Positions 6,830 through 14,396 of a DNA stretch of 53,331 nucleotides are shown one piece after another; the stretch's first letter is position 1; each line of letters starts with the position of its first letter. The stretch is from Candidatus Agathobaculum pullicola (GTDB lineage Bacteria; Bacillota; Clostridia; Oscillospirales; Butyricicoccaceae). Location of the stretch: assembly GCA_019115085.1 (NCBI GenBank), contig DXEF01000024.1, positions 1 to 53,331 on the forward strand, given 5' to 3'. The notes beneath the pieces are model-generated. The model had not been told where the DNA came from. It was given only the letters and a program-made list of their open reading frames with translations, and searched no databases. The translations under genes and the position numbers were made by a program.

Positions 6830-7174
6830 TTACTGCTTGCCGACCAGATGAACCGCAAAGCCGCAGATTTCATCGGACAGATAGATGGCATTTAGGGTGC
6901 CGTCTGCCTTGTATTTGGCAGTGGTATCGTTAAAGACAATACCGCGCGTCTCCAGCTCGGCCTTGGCCGCCGCAACATCCGGCGTGCCGATAGCAATGTG
7001 GCCGTTTTTGCCCATATACGGCTCCTTCATCAGCTCGATGTCTCCAGCGAAAAAGGAGCTGTTGCCTTCCTTGACCGAAAAACCGAACAGGGCCTGAAAC
7101 AGTTCTGCGGCTTTTTGCGCCTCTTCCTTGTTTGCGGCGTTGATGCCAATGTGTGCAAGCGAATATTTAACCAT
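6830..7174 (-). CDS. VOC-superfamily (glyoxalase fold) protein in the KDG operon
   Basis: This is a 114-residue protein with two beta-alpha-beta-beta-beta halves: an N-terminal HIGINAANKEEAQKAAELF helix region and a C-terminal YLSDEICGFAVHLVG strand. Possible metal ligands are His8, His57 (HIAIG) and His110. It is a single VOC domain of normal length. It overlaps the end of eda by 8 bp and precedes kdgK, so it belongs to uronate/KDG catabolism. It may isomerise or detoxify an intermediate, but the specific reaction is unknown. Confidence 0.75.
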   Translation of the reverse strand: MVKYSLAHIGINAANKEEAQKAAELFQALFGFSVKEGNSSFFAGDIELMKEPYMGKNGHIAIGTPDVAAAKAELETRGIVFNDTTAKYKADGTLNAIYLSDEICGFAVHLVGKQ

Positions 7175-7811
7175 TGCGCGCCTCTTTCACGATTTCGACC
7201 GACTTCTTGCACAGCTCGGTGATTTCGTCCCACTTGCCGTTGTCGATGAGGTCGGCGGTGACCATATACGAGCCGCCGCAGGCAGTGATGACCGGAATCT
7301 TCACATAGTCTGCGAGGTTTTTCAGTGAGATACCGCCGGTCGGCATTACTTTAAACATCGGGAACGGTGCGCTCATGGCCTTGATTTTGGCAATGCCGCC
7401 AGACTGCTCGGCGGGGAAGAACTTGAGCACTTCCAGACCGAACTTGTAGGCGGTGTGATAGTCGGTCGGGGTGGTGCAGCCGGGGAAGATCTGGATGCCG
7501 ACCTTCTGGCAGTAAGCAACGATTTCGGGGTCCATGCCGGGGGTCACGATGAACTGCGCACCGGCGGCCATGGCCTCGTCGACCTGCACGGTGGTGAGCA
7601 CTGTGCCTGCGCCGACCAGCATTTCCGGGAAATTCTCGCGCATAGCCTTGATGGCGATAGCCGCGCCTGCCGCACGGAAGGTAACCTCTGCTACCGGCAC
7701 GCCGCCAGCAATCAGGGCCTTGGCCAGCGGGATTGCGTCACGCTCGGGATGGTTGAGCTTGATGACCGGCACAACGCCGATGGACTGAATTTTGTTTTCC
7801 ATTTCATTCAT
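7167..7811 (-). CDS. eda: KDPG/KHG aldolase
   Basis: This is a 214-residue class I aldolase cleaving 2-keto-3-deoxy-6-phosphogluconate to pyruvate and glyceraldehyde 3-phosphate. Visible family motifs are VVPVIKL near the N-terminus, the catalytic Glu in VAEVTFR, VGAGTVLT, the FIVTPG segment, and the Schiff-base Lys within EVLKFFPAEQ. It is the first gene of the operon, with a strong promoter and a KdgR-box-like operator just upstream. Size and motifs are standard, so the call is secure. Confidence 0.95.
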   Translation of the reverse strand: MNEMENKIQSIGVVPVIKLNHPERDAIPLAKALIAGGVPVAEVTFRAAGAAIAIKAMRENFPEMLVGAGTVLTTVQVDEAMAAGAQFIVTPGMDPEIVAYCQKVGIQIFPGCTTPTDYHTAYKFGLEVLKFFPAEQSGGIAKIKAMSAPFPMFKVMPTGGISLKNLADYVKIPVITACGGSYMVTADLIDNGKWDEITELCKKSVEIVKEARNG

Positions 7812-7837
7812 TGCGTTCTTCCTCCGTGTTTCGTATC

Positions 7838-7854
7838 ATGAAATGATGTTTCAT
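7838..7854. promoter_or_regulatory. KdgR-box-like operator upstream of eda
   Basis: The 17-mer ATGAAATGATGTTTCAT is a near-palindrome matching, at every position, the core of the KdgR consensus I recall from enterobacteria (ATRAAAYRNYRTTTYAT). It lies between the -10 of the leftward eda promoter and the eda start codon, where a bound repressor would block transcription. Confidence 0.7.
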
Positions 7855-7873
7855 AAAGTTGCTTGATGCTCTT

Positions 7874-7901
7874 ATTATAAAACTTTACCGTCAGATTGCA
7901 A
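7874..7901 (-). promoter_or_regulatory. Promoter of the eda-VOC-kdgK operon
   Basis: On the minus strand TTGCAA (plus 7896-7901) and TATAAT (plus 7874-7879) are 16 bp apart. The KdgR-like box lies roughly 20 bp downstream of the -10. Confidence 0.65.
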
Positions 7902-7953
7902 GAGTTTTTCACAAACAATCTGTGCAAAGTTTCCCTTGTTTTTTTGGTGAAAA

Positions 7954-7982
7954 TACATTAAAATGGAACAAAGTTTTATAAT
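7954..7982 (+). promoter_or_regulatory. kdgR promoter with overlapping operator
   Basis: TACATT (7954-7959) and TATAAT (7977-7982) with a 17-bp spacer form a plausible promoter for kdgR. The spacer holds ATGGAACAAAGTTTTAT (7963-7979), which differs from the KdgR consensus core at two positions. This suggests autoregulation. Confidence 0.55.
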
Positions 7983-8004
7983 GCGGAACGAAAGGAGCCT
8001 CGTT

Positions 8005-8784
8005 ATGGCAGAATCCTCGTCTGTGCAGTCGCTCGACCGTGCGTTTGATTTACTGGAACTGCTGTGCAAGAGCAGGAATGGAATGAGCATCGGCGCGTTG
8101 TCGGCCGAGACCGGCCTGCATAAGAGCACGGTGCACCGTCTGCTGTCGAGCATGTGCACGCGCGGCTATGTGCAGCGCGATACAGCGACCAGTATTTATC
8201 GTGCCGGTATGCGTTTGTGCGAACTGAGCGGTTTTATCATGGACAATCTGGATGTGGTGGAGCGTGCGCGCTTGCCGATGGAGCGTCTGAGCCGGGAAAC
8301 CGAGGAGACGGTGCATCTGGTGATGCAGGAGGAGAGAGACATCGTTTATATTCATAAGGTGGAAAGCGACCGCGGTGCGATTCGTATGTTTTCGCGCATC
8401 GGCATGCGCCGACCGCTGTATTGTACGGGGGTAGGCAAGGCGATCCTTGCCACATGGCCGGACAGCGAGGTGCATGCCCTCTGGCAGGAGAGCGACGTCA
8501 GGCCTTGGACGGCGCATACCATTGTGTCCGAGGACGCTTTTTTTCATGAACTGGAGCGGGTGCGTCGGCTGGGCTATGCGCTGGATGATGAAGAAAATGA
8601 ACTGGGTGTGCGCTGCATTGCCGCCGCCATTCCGGACTATCGCGGCCGTGCATCCTATGCGGTTTCGGTTTCCGCGCCAATCAGCCGCATGTCGGATGAG
8701 CGCATCGGATTGCTGCGCGGCCCGCTGCTGGCGGCGTGTGACGAGATTGCGTCGGTCTTGGGCGGGAGCATGACCCGAATGTGA
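8005..8784 (+). CDS. kdgR: IclR-family regulator of the KDG operon (KdgR-like)
   Basis: This is a 259-residue protein. The N-terminal winged helix at about 10-70 (SLDRAFDLLELLCKSRNG, then GLHKSTVHRLLSSM) and the C-terminal IclR effector domain (about 85-255, with VGKAILA and the LGYALDDEENELGVRCIAA block) are both complete. ATG at 8005, after AAAGGAGCC, is preferred over an in-frame upstream ATG at 7963, which falls within the promoter. It is divergent from eda-VOC-kdgK and has KdgR-box-like sites at both promoters, so it probably represses KDG catabolism until KDG or a relative binds. Confidence 0.88.
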   Translation: MAESSSVQSLDRAFDLLELLCKSRNGMSIGALSAETGLHKSTVHRLLSSMCTRGYVQRDTATSIYRAGMRLCELSGFIMDNLDVVERARLPMERLSRETEETVHLVMQEERDIVYIHKVESDRGAIRMFSRIGMRRPLYCTGVGKAILATWPDSEVHALWQESDVRPWTAHTIVSEDAFFHELERVRRLGYALDDEENELGVRCIAAAIPDYRGRASYAVSVSAPISRMSDERIGLLRGPLLAACDEIASVLGGSMTRM

Positions 8785-8840
8785 CCAAGGCGTGGCCGGA
8801 TGGGTTTTCCGGCATGGGAAGCAAGAACGGGAGTGAAGCA

Positions 8841-9863
8841 ATGGCAGTGACATTGTCGGAGATCGCCGCGTTGGCAGGTGTTTCGCGCGGTACGGTAGAC
8901 CGTGCGCTCAATGACCGCGGACGGGTGGACCCCAAGGTGGCCGCGCGGGTACGGCGTATTGCGATGGAAATGGGATATCGGCCCAACCGAGCGGGCAGGC
9001 TGCTGGCATTGGCCAAGCACCCCATTAAAATCGGTGTGATTGTGCAGTCAGTGGAAACCATGTTTATGAATATGGTGTATGAGGAAGCCAGACGTGCCTG
9101 CGCGCGCCTGACAAGCGAGGGCGCGGAGATATTGCTGCGCCCGTTAGAGGGGGTAAATGCTTCACGCCAACTCGATGTAATTGACGAGCTGGTCGCGCAA
9201 GGTGTAAACGGCCTTGCGGTAACGCCGGTTGAGGATGACGCGGTGCGCGCACGCCTGCGGTCGCTGTCCGGTGAGATACCGGTGATTACGTTTAATACGG
9301 ATTTGTCGGAATCCGGCCGTTTATGCTATGTCGGATCGGATAATTATGCCTGCGGGCGCGCCTGTGCGGGTCTGATGGATCTGCTGCTTGCCGGGGACGG
9401 CGAGGTGCTGGTGGTGGCGGGACACGAAAACAACCTGTCGCACCGGCAGCGGGTGGAAGGCTTTTGCGACGAAGTCGCGGCGCACTTTCCCGGTTTGAAG
9501 CTGTTGCCGCCCGAAACCTGTGGAGACGATCAGCAGCTTGCCCATGATATTGTATGCCGAACCGTGCAGGAGCATCCGCAATTGCGCGGCATATATGTTT
9601 CAGTCAACGGACAGATTGGCGCATGCGATGCGCTGCGTGAGTTGGGGTTACAGGGAAAGGTGCATTTGATTTGCCATGACCTATCCGAAGCCAATGCGGA
9701 AAACATCCGTGCGGGGCTGATTGACTTTTTGATTGATCAGGATGCCCATTTGCAGGGCGTGCGGCCGATAGAGCTGCTGCTCGACTATCTGTTGGTGGGT
9801 GAAAAACCGGAAAGTGAGCGCATTTTGGCGCGGATTGATATTCGCAACCGGTACAATGTATAA
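8841..9863 (+). CDS. LacI-family transcriptional regulator
   Basis: This is a 340-residue protein with the canonical LacI HTH at the N-terminus (TLSEIAALAGVSRGTVDRAL) and a hinge helix (GYRPNRAGRLLA). A periplasmic-binding-protein-like ligand domain follows, with IGVIVQS and FNTDLSESGRLCYVGSDNY, of the ribose/xylose-binding type. ATG at 8841 follows GGGAGTGA and gives normal family length. It lies just downstream of kdgR, so it may respond to a sugar or uronate connected with the same pathway; no operator was identified. Confidence 0.88.
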   Translation: MAVTLSEIAALAGVSRGTVDRALNDRGRVDPKVAARVRRIAMEMGYRPNRAGRLLALAKHPIKIGVIVQSVETMFMNMVYEEARRACARLTSEGAEILLRPLEGVNASRQLDVIDELVAQGVNGLAVTPVEDDAVRARLRSLSGEIPVITFNTDLSESGRLCYVGSDNYACGRACAGLMDLLLAGDGEVLVVAGHENNLSHRQRVEGFCDEVAAHFPGLKLLPPETCGDDQQLAHDIVCRTVQEHPQLRGIYVSVNGQIGACDALRELGLQGKVHLICHDLSEANAENIRAGLIDFLIDQDAHLQGVRPIELLLDYLLVGEKPESERILARIDIRNRYNV

Positions 9864-9889
9864 GCACGGCAGCGAAGGAGGAATCGTGT

Positions 9890-10663
9890 ATGATGGAGCG
9901 GGTACAGCTGCCGCACGGTGTTTTGACCCATTTTGGCGTGGCTACGGGAGAGAAAAAGCCAGCGCTGGTGATCTGTCCGGGCGGTGGCTACGAATTTTGC
10001 TCGATTCGTGAGGGCGCGCCGGTTGCGAGAGCGTTTGCGCGGGACGGCATCGAGTCGTTTGTGTTGGAATATGACTGCACGGATGTGCCGCTGGGCAGGC
10101 AGCCGGTGCGCACGTTGTCCGCAGCGGTTGCATGGGTGCGGGAGAATGCCGCGCGCTTCGGGATAGATGCAAACCGTATCGCAGTCGGCGGTTTTTCTGC
10201 GGGTGCGCATCTGGCGGGCACGCTGGCGGCCGTTTGGAACAAGCCGGAGTGGTTTGACGCAGGCGCAGATCTTGCGCTGCACCGACCGTATGCGGCGGTG
10301 CTGGGATATCCGGTCGTAACCGCGGGTGAATATGCCCACCGCGGCAGCTTTGTACGCCTGGCAGGGGAGGATGCTGTGAGACAGCAGGCGTTTTCGCTGG
10401 AAAAGCTGGTGGATGCGGGTACGCCGCCGGTGTTTTTGTGGCATACGCTAACCGACGCGACCGTGCCGGTCGAAAACGCGCTGCTGCTGGAAGCAGCCCT
10501 GCGCAAAGCAGGCGTGCCGCATGAGGTGCATCTGTTTCCGCATGGGGTGCACGGACTGGCGCTGGCGGATTTTGAAACCTATGACCCAGCGCGCGGTCGC
10601 CGCCCGGACCGGCATTTGGCCCGCTGGCAGGCATTGTGCGCGGAGTGGCTGAAGGAGTTATGA
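9890..10663 (+). CDS. Alpha/beta-hydrolase, acetylesterase-like
   Basis: This is a 257-residue serine hydrolase of the BD-FAE/xylan-acetylesterase-like group. Visible features are the oxyanion segment VICPGGGYEF (about 27-36), the nucleophile elbow GGFSAGAHLAG (Ser about 102), the acid in HTLTDATVPVENA, and the catalytic His in PHGVHGLAL. No signal peptide is seen, so it probably acts in the cytoplasm on acetylated sugars or oligosaccharides. GAAGGAGGAATCGTGT precedes the ATG pair at 9890/9893. It follows the LacI gene by 26 bp and may be under its control. Confidence 0.82.
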   Translation: MMERVQLPHGVLTHFGVATGEKKPALVICPGGGYEFCSIREGAPVARAFARDGIESFVLEYDCTDVPLGRQPVRTLSAAVAWVRENAARFGIDANRIAVGGFSAGAHLAGTLAAVWNKPEWFDAGADLALHRPYAAVLGYPVVTAGEYAHRGSFVRLAGEDAVRQQAFSLEKLVDAGTPPVFLWHTLTDATVPVENALLLEAALRKAGVPHEVHLFPHGVHGLALADFETYDPARGRRPDRHLARWQALCAEWLKEL

Positions 10664-10665
10664 CC

Positions 10666-11163
10666 ATGGAAATACGACACACGCAGATGTCGGACCTGCC
10701 AGTGCTGCTTGAGATTTTTGCGGGTGCGCGTCGTTTTATGGCGGAAAACGGCAATCCGAACCAGTGGGGTGACCATACGCCCACACAACAGACGCTGGAG
10801 GAGGACATCGCGGCGGGGCGCAGCTATGTCTGCATACAGGATGGACATATTACAGCGACGTTTTTTCTCTCCACAGCGGGTGAGCCAACCTATCGGGTGA
10901 TTCGAGAGGGAGCATGGCTGGACGACGCGCCTTACGGTGTGGTGCACCGTATCGCGGCAGCCGAGCAGGGACACGGCGCGGCGGCGTACTGTTTGGAGTG
11001 GTGCCTGGAGCAGTGCGGCAACATCCGCATTGACACACACCGGGACAACAAACCGATGCAGCGGCTGCTTCAGCGGCTGGGCTACACCTACTGCGGACGG
11101 ATTGATTTGGACAACGGACGCGGCGAACGGCTAGCATTTCAAAAACGGCTGAAAAAGGCCTAA
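10666..11163 (+). CDS. GNAT-family N-acetyltransferase
   Basis: This is a 165-residue GNAT protein. The N-terminal beta strand IRHTQMSDLPVLLEIF, the CoA-binding region around HRIAAAEQGHGAAAYCLEWC and the C-terminal RLLQRLGYTYCGRI strand fit the fold. The usual Q/RxxGxG/A loop is degenerate (EQGHGA), so the acceptor and even activity are uncertain. ATG at 10666 is favoured over 10660 because GGAG lies eight bases before it. It follows the esterase directly. Confidence 0.78.
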   Translation: MEIRHTQMSDLPVLLEIFAGARRFMAENGNPNQWGDHTPTQQTLEEDIAAGRSYVCIQDGHITATFFLSTAGEPTYRVIREGAWLDDAPYGVVHRIAAAEQGHGAAAYCLEWCLEQCGNIRIDTHRDNKPMQRLLQRLGYTYCGRIDLDNGRGERLAFQKRLKKA

Positions 11164-11166
11164 CAA

Positions 11167-11197
11167 TAAACCATCTCGAAAAGAGATGGTTTTCTTT
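11167..11197 (+). terminator. Terminator after the esterase/GNAT genes
   Basis: AAACCATCTC and GAGATGGTTT form the stem, with loop GAAAA, followed by TCTTTTTG. Confidence 0.88.
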
Positions 11198-11218
11198 TTG
11201 ATAAAATAAAATGAAAGA

Positions 11219-11247
11219 TTGACTTTAATAAAATTAAAGTATATACT
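11219..11247 (+). promoter_or_regulatory. DUF2089 operon promoter with operator in the spacer
   Basis: TTGACT (11219-11224) and TATACT (11242-11247) are 17 bp apart. Between them ACTTTAAT-AAA-ATTAAAGT is a perfect 8-3-8 palindrome (11222-11240) overlapping the end of the -35. Autoregulation by the DUF2089 HTH protein that follows is likely. Confidence 0.75.
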
Positions 11248-11272
11248 GAAGATAGCGAAAGGAGGTGGGTGC

Positions 11273-11584
11273 ATGGCAATTGAGGTAATCCCCGGCTGGA
11301 TGGCGCAGCTGGAGGAAGAGGACGTGGCGTTTATCAAGCGGTTTGTGCTTGCGTCCGGGTCACTCAAGCAGATGGCGGGTGAATACGGCGTGACTTACCC
11401 GACCGTGCGCCTGCGGCTTGACCGGCTGATTCAGAAAATTGAGCTGGGCGAGCGGGAGGATGAGGACCCATATGTCGCGCTCATCAAGCGGCTGGCGGTG
11501 AATGACAAACTGGATTTTGATACCGCGAAGATTCTGATTCACGAATATAAAAAGCGCCGCGCGGACGGCGCGGCGAATGGATAG
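11273..11584 (+). CDS. DUF2089-family putative HTH regulator
   Basis: This is a 103-residue protein of the DUF2089 type. The sequence FIKRFVLASGSLKQMAGEYG followed by VTYPTVRLRLDRLIQKIE is a helix-turn-helix of the kind in which recognition residues follow YPTVR. A C-terminal helix (KLDFDTAKILIHEYKKRR) resembles a SHOCT-like tail. ATG at 11273 follows AAAGGAGGTGGGTGC. It leads an operon with two related membrane proteins, an arrangement common for DUF2089 genes. It probably controls them through the palindrome in its own promoter. Confidence 0.8.
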   Translation: MAIEVIPGWMAQLEEEDVAFIKRFVLASGSLKQMAGEYGVTYPTVRLRLDRLIQKIELGEREDEDPYVALIKRLAVNDKLDFDTAKILIHEYKKRRADGAANG

Positions 11585-11598
11585 AGAGGTGCGTGTGT

Positions 11599-11949
11599 AT
11601 GGCAAAACTCAATACGATGGCAATTGTGGTGACCGCAATCAATCTATGTCTGTGGCTTGCGATTCTGGTGGGGCTCATCGCTTTTCAGGTATGGTTGTCA
11701 CGCCGCAAGGCGTGGTGGCCAGGGCTTGTGATACCAGTGTGTACGCTGCCGGGCGTGCTGCTCGTGCTGCCGAATGTATTGCTCAACGCGCTGTCGCAGG
11801 CGGAAAACGCGGGACAGGTGTTGTTGGCGGTGCTGGGTTCGGCGCTCTGCCTGCTGCCGACCGCTGTGCTGCTGATCGTCTATTTTCTGTGCCGTCGCGG
11901 CCAAAAACGCAAAAAGCAGCTTGATAAGATGAACATACAGGATCTATAA
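11599..11949 (+). CDS. Small membrane protein, first of a tandem pair
   Basis: This is a 116-residue integral membrane protein with three or four helices (about 8-32, 42-62 and 75-97) and a basic cytoplasmic tail. It shares the motifs LSRRKAWWPGLV near residue 35 and GQKRKKQLDKMNIQDL at the very C-terminus with the next gene, marking a tandem duplication. ATG at 11599 follows AGAGAGGTGCGTGT. The function is unknown; being second in the DUF2089 operon suggests a regulated membrane or envelope response. Confidence 0.7.
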   Translation: MAKLNTMAIVVTAINLCLWLAILVGLIAFQVWLSRRKAWWPGLVIPVCTLPGVLLVLPNVLLNALSQAENAGQVLLAVLGSALCLLPTAVLLIVYFLCRRGQKRKKQLDKMNIQDL

Positions 11950-11964
11950 GGAGGAAAAGGCAAC

Positions 11965-12303
11965 ATGGTACTTCCGTTTCGTATTTTGATGGTGGTGTTG
12001 CTGCTCGCAGCGGTTATCGCCCTACAAGTGTTTTTGTCACGTCGCAAGGCGTGGTGGCCGGGATTGGTGCTCCCTGCGATAGAAGTGGCTTATTCCATTT
12101 TTGCAATTGTTTCTGCCATTGTCGGATATTATGAGGTATACGGCAAGGGCGTGCCTGTGACTGCTTCGCTCATCCGTGACACATTTTTAGCGTTTGTGCA
12201 GTGTAACATTCTGACGCTGGTGCTGCTGGCAGTTTATTTTGTCTGCCGTCACGGACAAAAACGAAAAAAGCAACTTGATAAGATGAACATACAGGATTTA
12301 TAA
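11965..12303 (+). CDS. Small membrane protein, second of the tandem pair
   Basis: This is a 112-residue paralogue of the preceding protein, with three predicted helices (about 5-25, 35-55 and 75-97) and the same LSRRKAWWPGLV and RKKQLDKMNIQDL blocks. The middle helices have diverged while the basic loop and C-terminal tail are almost identical, so those ends are probably functionally constrained. AAGGAGGAAAAGGCAAC precedes the ATG. It is followed by a strong bidirectional terminator. Confidence 0.7.
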   Translation: MVLPFRILMVVLLLAAVIALQVFLSRRKAWWPGLVLPAIEVAYSIFAIVSAIVGYYEVYGKGVPVTASLIRDTFLAFVQCNILTLVLLAVYFVCRHGQKRKKQLDKMNIQDL

Positions 12304-12312
12304 GGAAAACAA

Positions 12313-12348
12313 AACCGCCGTTTCGGACAGACGCATCCAAACGGCGGT
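12313..12348. terminator. Bidirectional terminator with a 15-nt loop
   Basis: ACCGCCGTTT and AAACGGCGGT form the stem, and the T/A runs on both sides let it serve the DUF2089 operon and the convergent HD gene. The loop carries TCGGACAGACGCATCC, which recurs exactly at 12713-12728 in the HD gene. Confidence 0.88.
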
Positions 12349-12354
12349 AATTTT

Positions 12355-12885
12355 TTATGCTTCGGGCAACGCTCTGCGGCGTGCGGGGGACAGATAGCCG
12401 CCGACAGCGGCAATCATTTCTCTGGAAGCGACAACTTTATCGGCAAGCGTTACAATCCATGCAATGCGCGTACGCGGCATGGCTGCAAGAGGAAACATGT
12501 GCCGCGCGATGGCATCGCACTCTTCGGCCGAAAGGCCGAACATACATCTGGCGCGCTCTGCCGCAATATGTCCATGTACAAAGGCGTGCATGCGCATGAT
12601 GCGCTGCAAACCGGAATATCGATGCAGGTAGCGACGGAATAAATCTCCGCGCCAGTCATAGCCGAAAAAATCATGCAGCAGCGCTGCACGGACAACAGAA
12701 GCGGTCTCATCCTCGGACAGACGCATCCGACGGGCAATGGCATAGGCCGCCTCCGCTACGGCAACCGAGTGGTCATATACCGAATTTTCGGCGCCGTGAT
12801 GTTCAAACAAACGCAGCTGCTGAAAGCGTGGATGCTCCAGAATATGCCCCACGAGCTGCTGAATCTCGCTGTCCAATGGACTCAC
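12355..12885 (-). CDS. HD-domain phosphohydrolase
   Basis: This is a 176-residue protein with the metal-binding HD superfamily pattern: His34 in YDHSVAVAEAAY, then the HD pair in AALLHDFFGYDW at about 67-78, and a later Asp in VTLADKVVAS. This is the single-domain HD hydrolase seen widely in Clostridia; the substrate (nucleotide or cyclic nucleotide) is unknown. It has its own promoter (TTGTTT-17-TATAAT) and converges on the DUF2089 operon. Confidence 0.82.
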   Translation of the reverse strand: MSPLDSEIQQLVGHILEHPRFQQLRLFEHHGAENSVYDHSVAVAEAAYAIARRMRLSEDETASVVRAALLHDFFGYDWRGDLFRRYLHRYSGLQRIMRMHAFVHGHIAAERARCMFGLSAEECDAIARHMFPLAAMPRTRIAWIVTLADKVVASREMIAAVGGYLSPARRRALPEA

Positions 12886-12908
12886 CCCTTTCGTTCATTT
12901 CTGTCTCT

Positions 12909-12937
12909 ATTATATGCCGCAGGCTGCACAAAAACAA
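12909..12937 (-). promoter_or_regulatory. Promoter of the HD hydrolase gene
   Basis: On the minus strand TTGTTT (plus 12932-12937) and TATAAT (plus 12909-12914) are 17 bp apart, 24 bp before the start codon. Confidence 0.7.
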
Positions 12938-12966
12938 TGGGCAAATTGTTACATTATTGTGACATT

Positions 12967-14313
12967 TTACTTGTACGGTTCGAGCAGCCGTCGGGTGACA
13001 TGCCGATGCAGTACGATTGCGGCGGCAAGGCCGACAGCTTCAGCCAGCAGAAAAGCAAACCAGACGGCGGTAAGGCTCAGTCGGGAGAGCAGCACCGCCG
13101 CGGGCAAAATGACAATGAGCTGGCGTATCAGCGCGACCCAGAGCGATTCACTGCCGCGTCCCAGCCCCTGCATGCAGCCCGACAGAATGACCGACGCGCC
13201 CGCAAAGCAAAACGAGAGGGAGATGATGCGGATGGCGGGCACACCGATGGAAAGCATGGCATCCGATGCCTCGAACAGACGCAGCAGCGGCACGGGTATC
13301 AGCTCAAACAGCACGGTACCCGCGGCCATGATGCCGACAGCGAGATACAGCGCATAGCGCGTGATGCGCTCGATGCGGCGGCGTTTTTTCGCGCCGAAAT
13401 TGTAGCCAACCATCGGAATAAGCGCGTTGTTGAGGCCATAAATCGGCATGAACAGAAAGTTTTGCAGCTTGTAATACACGCCGTAAAAGCTAACGGCGGT
13501 TTGGGAAAACGGCATTAGGATACGGTTCAGGCCGACGGTCAGAATGCTCAGCAGTGACTGCTGCACCGCTGCGGGCAGGCCGATTCGCACGATTTCGCCA
13601 AGGATACCGCCGTTCGGCCGGAAACCGCGCACATGTAGGCGGACATCGTGGTTGAAGCGCACGTTGATGAAAAAGCCGATGCCCATGGCGATGATTTGGG
13701 ACAGTACAGTGGCAAGCGCCGCGCCTGTCGTGCCGAGGGCGGGAAAACCCAGCAGGCCAAAAATCATAATTGGGTCGAGGATGCAGTTGAGCACGGCGCC
13801 GATGAGCTGCGTGACCATGTGATAGACCGTGTTGCCGGTCGCCTGCATCAGCCGCTCGGCTACGAACAGCAGAAACACGCCGCACGAGGCAACCGTGACC
13901 ACCGTCACATAGCTGCTACCCATGTCGATGACAGCGGGTACGTCGGTGAACAGCGTGATAAAACCGCGTCCGAACAGCAGGCCGAGCACGGCAAACACCA
14001 GCCAGAAGCACACGGACAGGAATACGCCGTTAACGGCGACCGCATTGGCTTCCTCCTGCTTTTTCTGTCCCAGCCGCCGCGACAGCAGCGCGTTGACGCC
14101 CACGCCTGTGCCGGTCGCGACCGCAATCATCAAAAGCTGCACCGGAAAGGCGAGGGAGACAGCGGTCAGCGCGTCCTCGCTGATACGTGCGACGAACGCA
14201 CTGTCGACAATGTTATAGAGAGCCTGCACCAGCATGGACAGCATAATGGGGAAGGACATCGTGATAATCAGCCGCCCTTCCGGCATGGTGCCCATCTTGT
14301 TTTCCGACGCCAT
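12967..14313 (-). CDS. MATE-family efflux transporter
   Basis: This is a 448-residue membrane protein with 12 predicted helices in two homologous halves, matching MATE family length. It starts with MGTMPEGRLIITMSFPIML and has the typical ALYNIVDSAFVAR segment early on, and the second half carries LNRILMPFSQTAVSFYGVYY. It is expected to export organic cations or drugs by Na+ or H+ antiport. ATG at 14313 follows GAGGTGATTTG. It has a single-gene unit; no adjacent regulator indicates its substrate. Confidence 0.92.
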   Translation of the reverse strand: MASENKMGTMPEGRLIITMSFPIMLSMLVQALYNIVDSAFVARISEDALTAVSLAFPVQLLMIAVATGTGVGVNALLSRRLGQKKQEEANAVAVNGVFLSVCFWLVFAVLGLLFGRGFITLFTDVPAVIDMGSSYVTVVTVASCGVFLLFVAERLMQATGNTVYHMVTQLIGAVLNCILDPIMIFGLLGFPALGTTGAALATVLSQIIAMGIGFFINVRFNHDVRLHVRGFRPNGGILGEIVRIGLPAAVQQSLLSILTVGLNRILMPFSQTAVSFYGVYYKLQNFLFMPIYGLNNALIPMVGYNFGAKKRRRIERITRYALYLAVGIMAAGTVLFELIPVPLLRLFEASDAMLSIGVPAIRIISLSFCFAGASVILSGCMQGLGRGSESLWVALIRQLIVILPAAVLLSRLSLTAVWFAFLLAEAVGLAAAIVLHRHVTRRLLEPYK

Positions 14314-14360
14314 CAAATCACCTCGATTCTGTTTCTATCATACCAGAAAACGCGCAAACA

Positions 14361-14390
14361 CAAAAGACCTGCCTTGGCAGGTCTTTTTCA
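14361..14390 (-). terminator. Terminator between GNAT and MATE genes
   Basis: AAAGACCTGCC and GGCAGGTCTTT form a stem with a three-base loop, flanked by T runs on both strands. It ends the leftward GNAT transcript at 14397. Confidence 0.85.
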
Positions 14391-14396
14391 CTTGTG

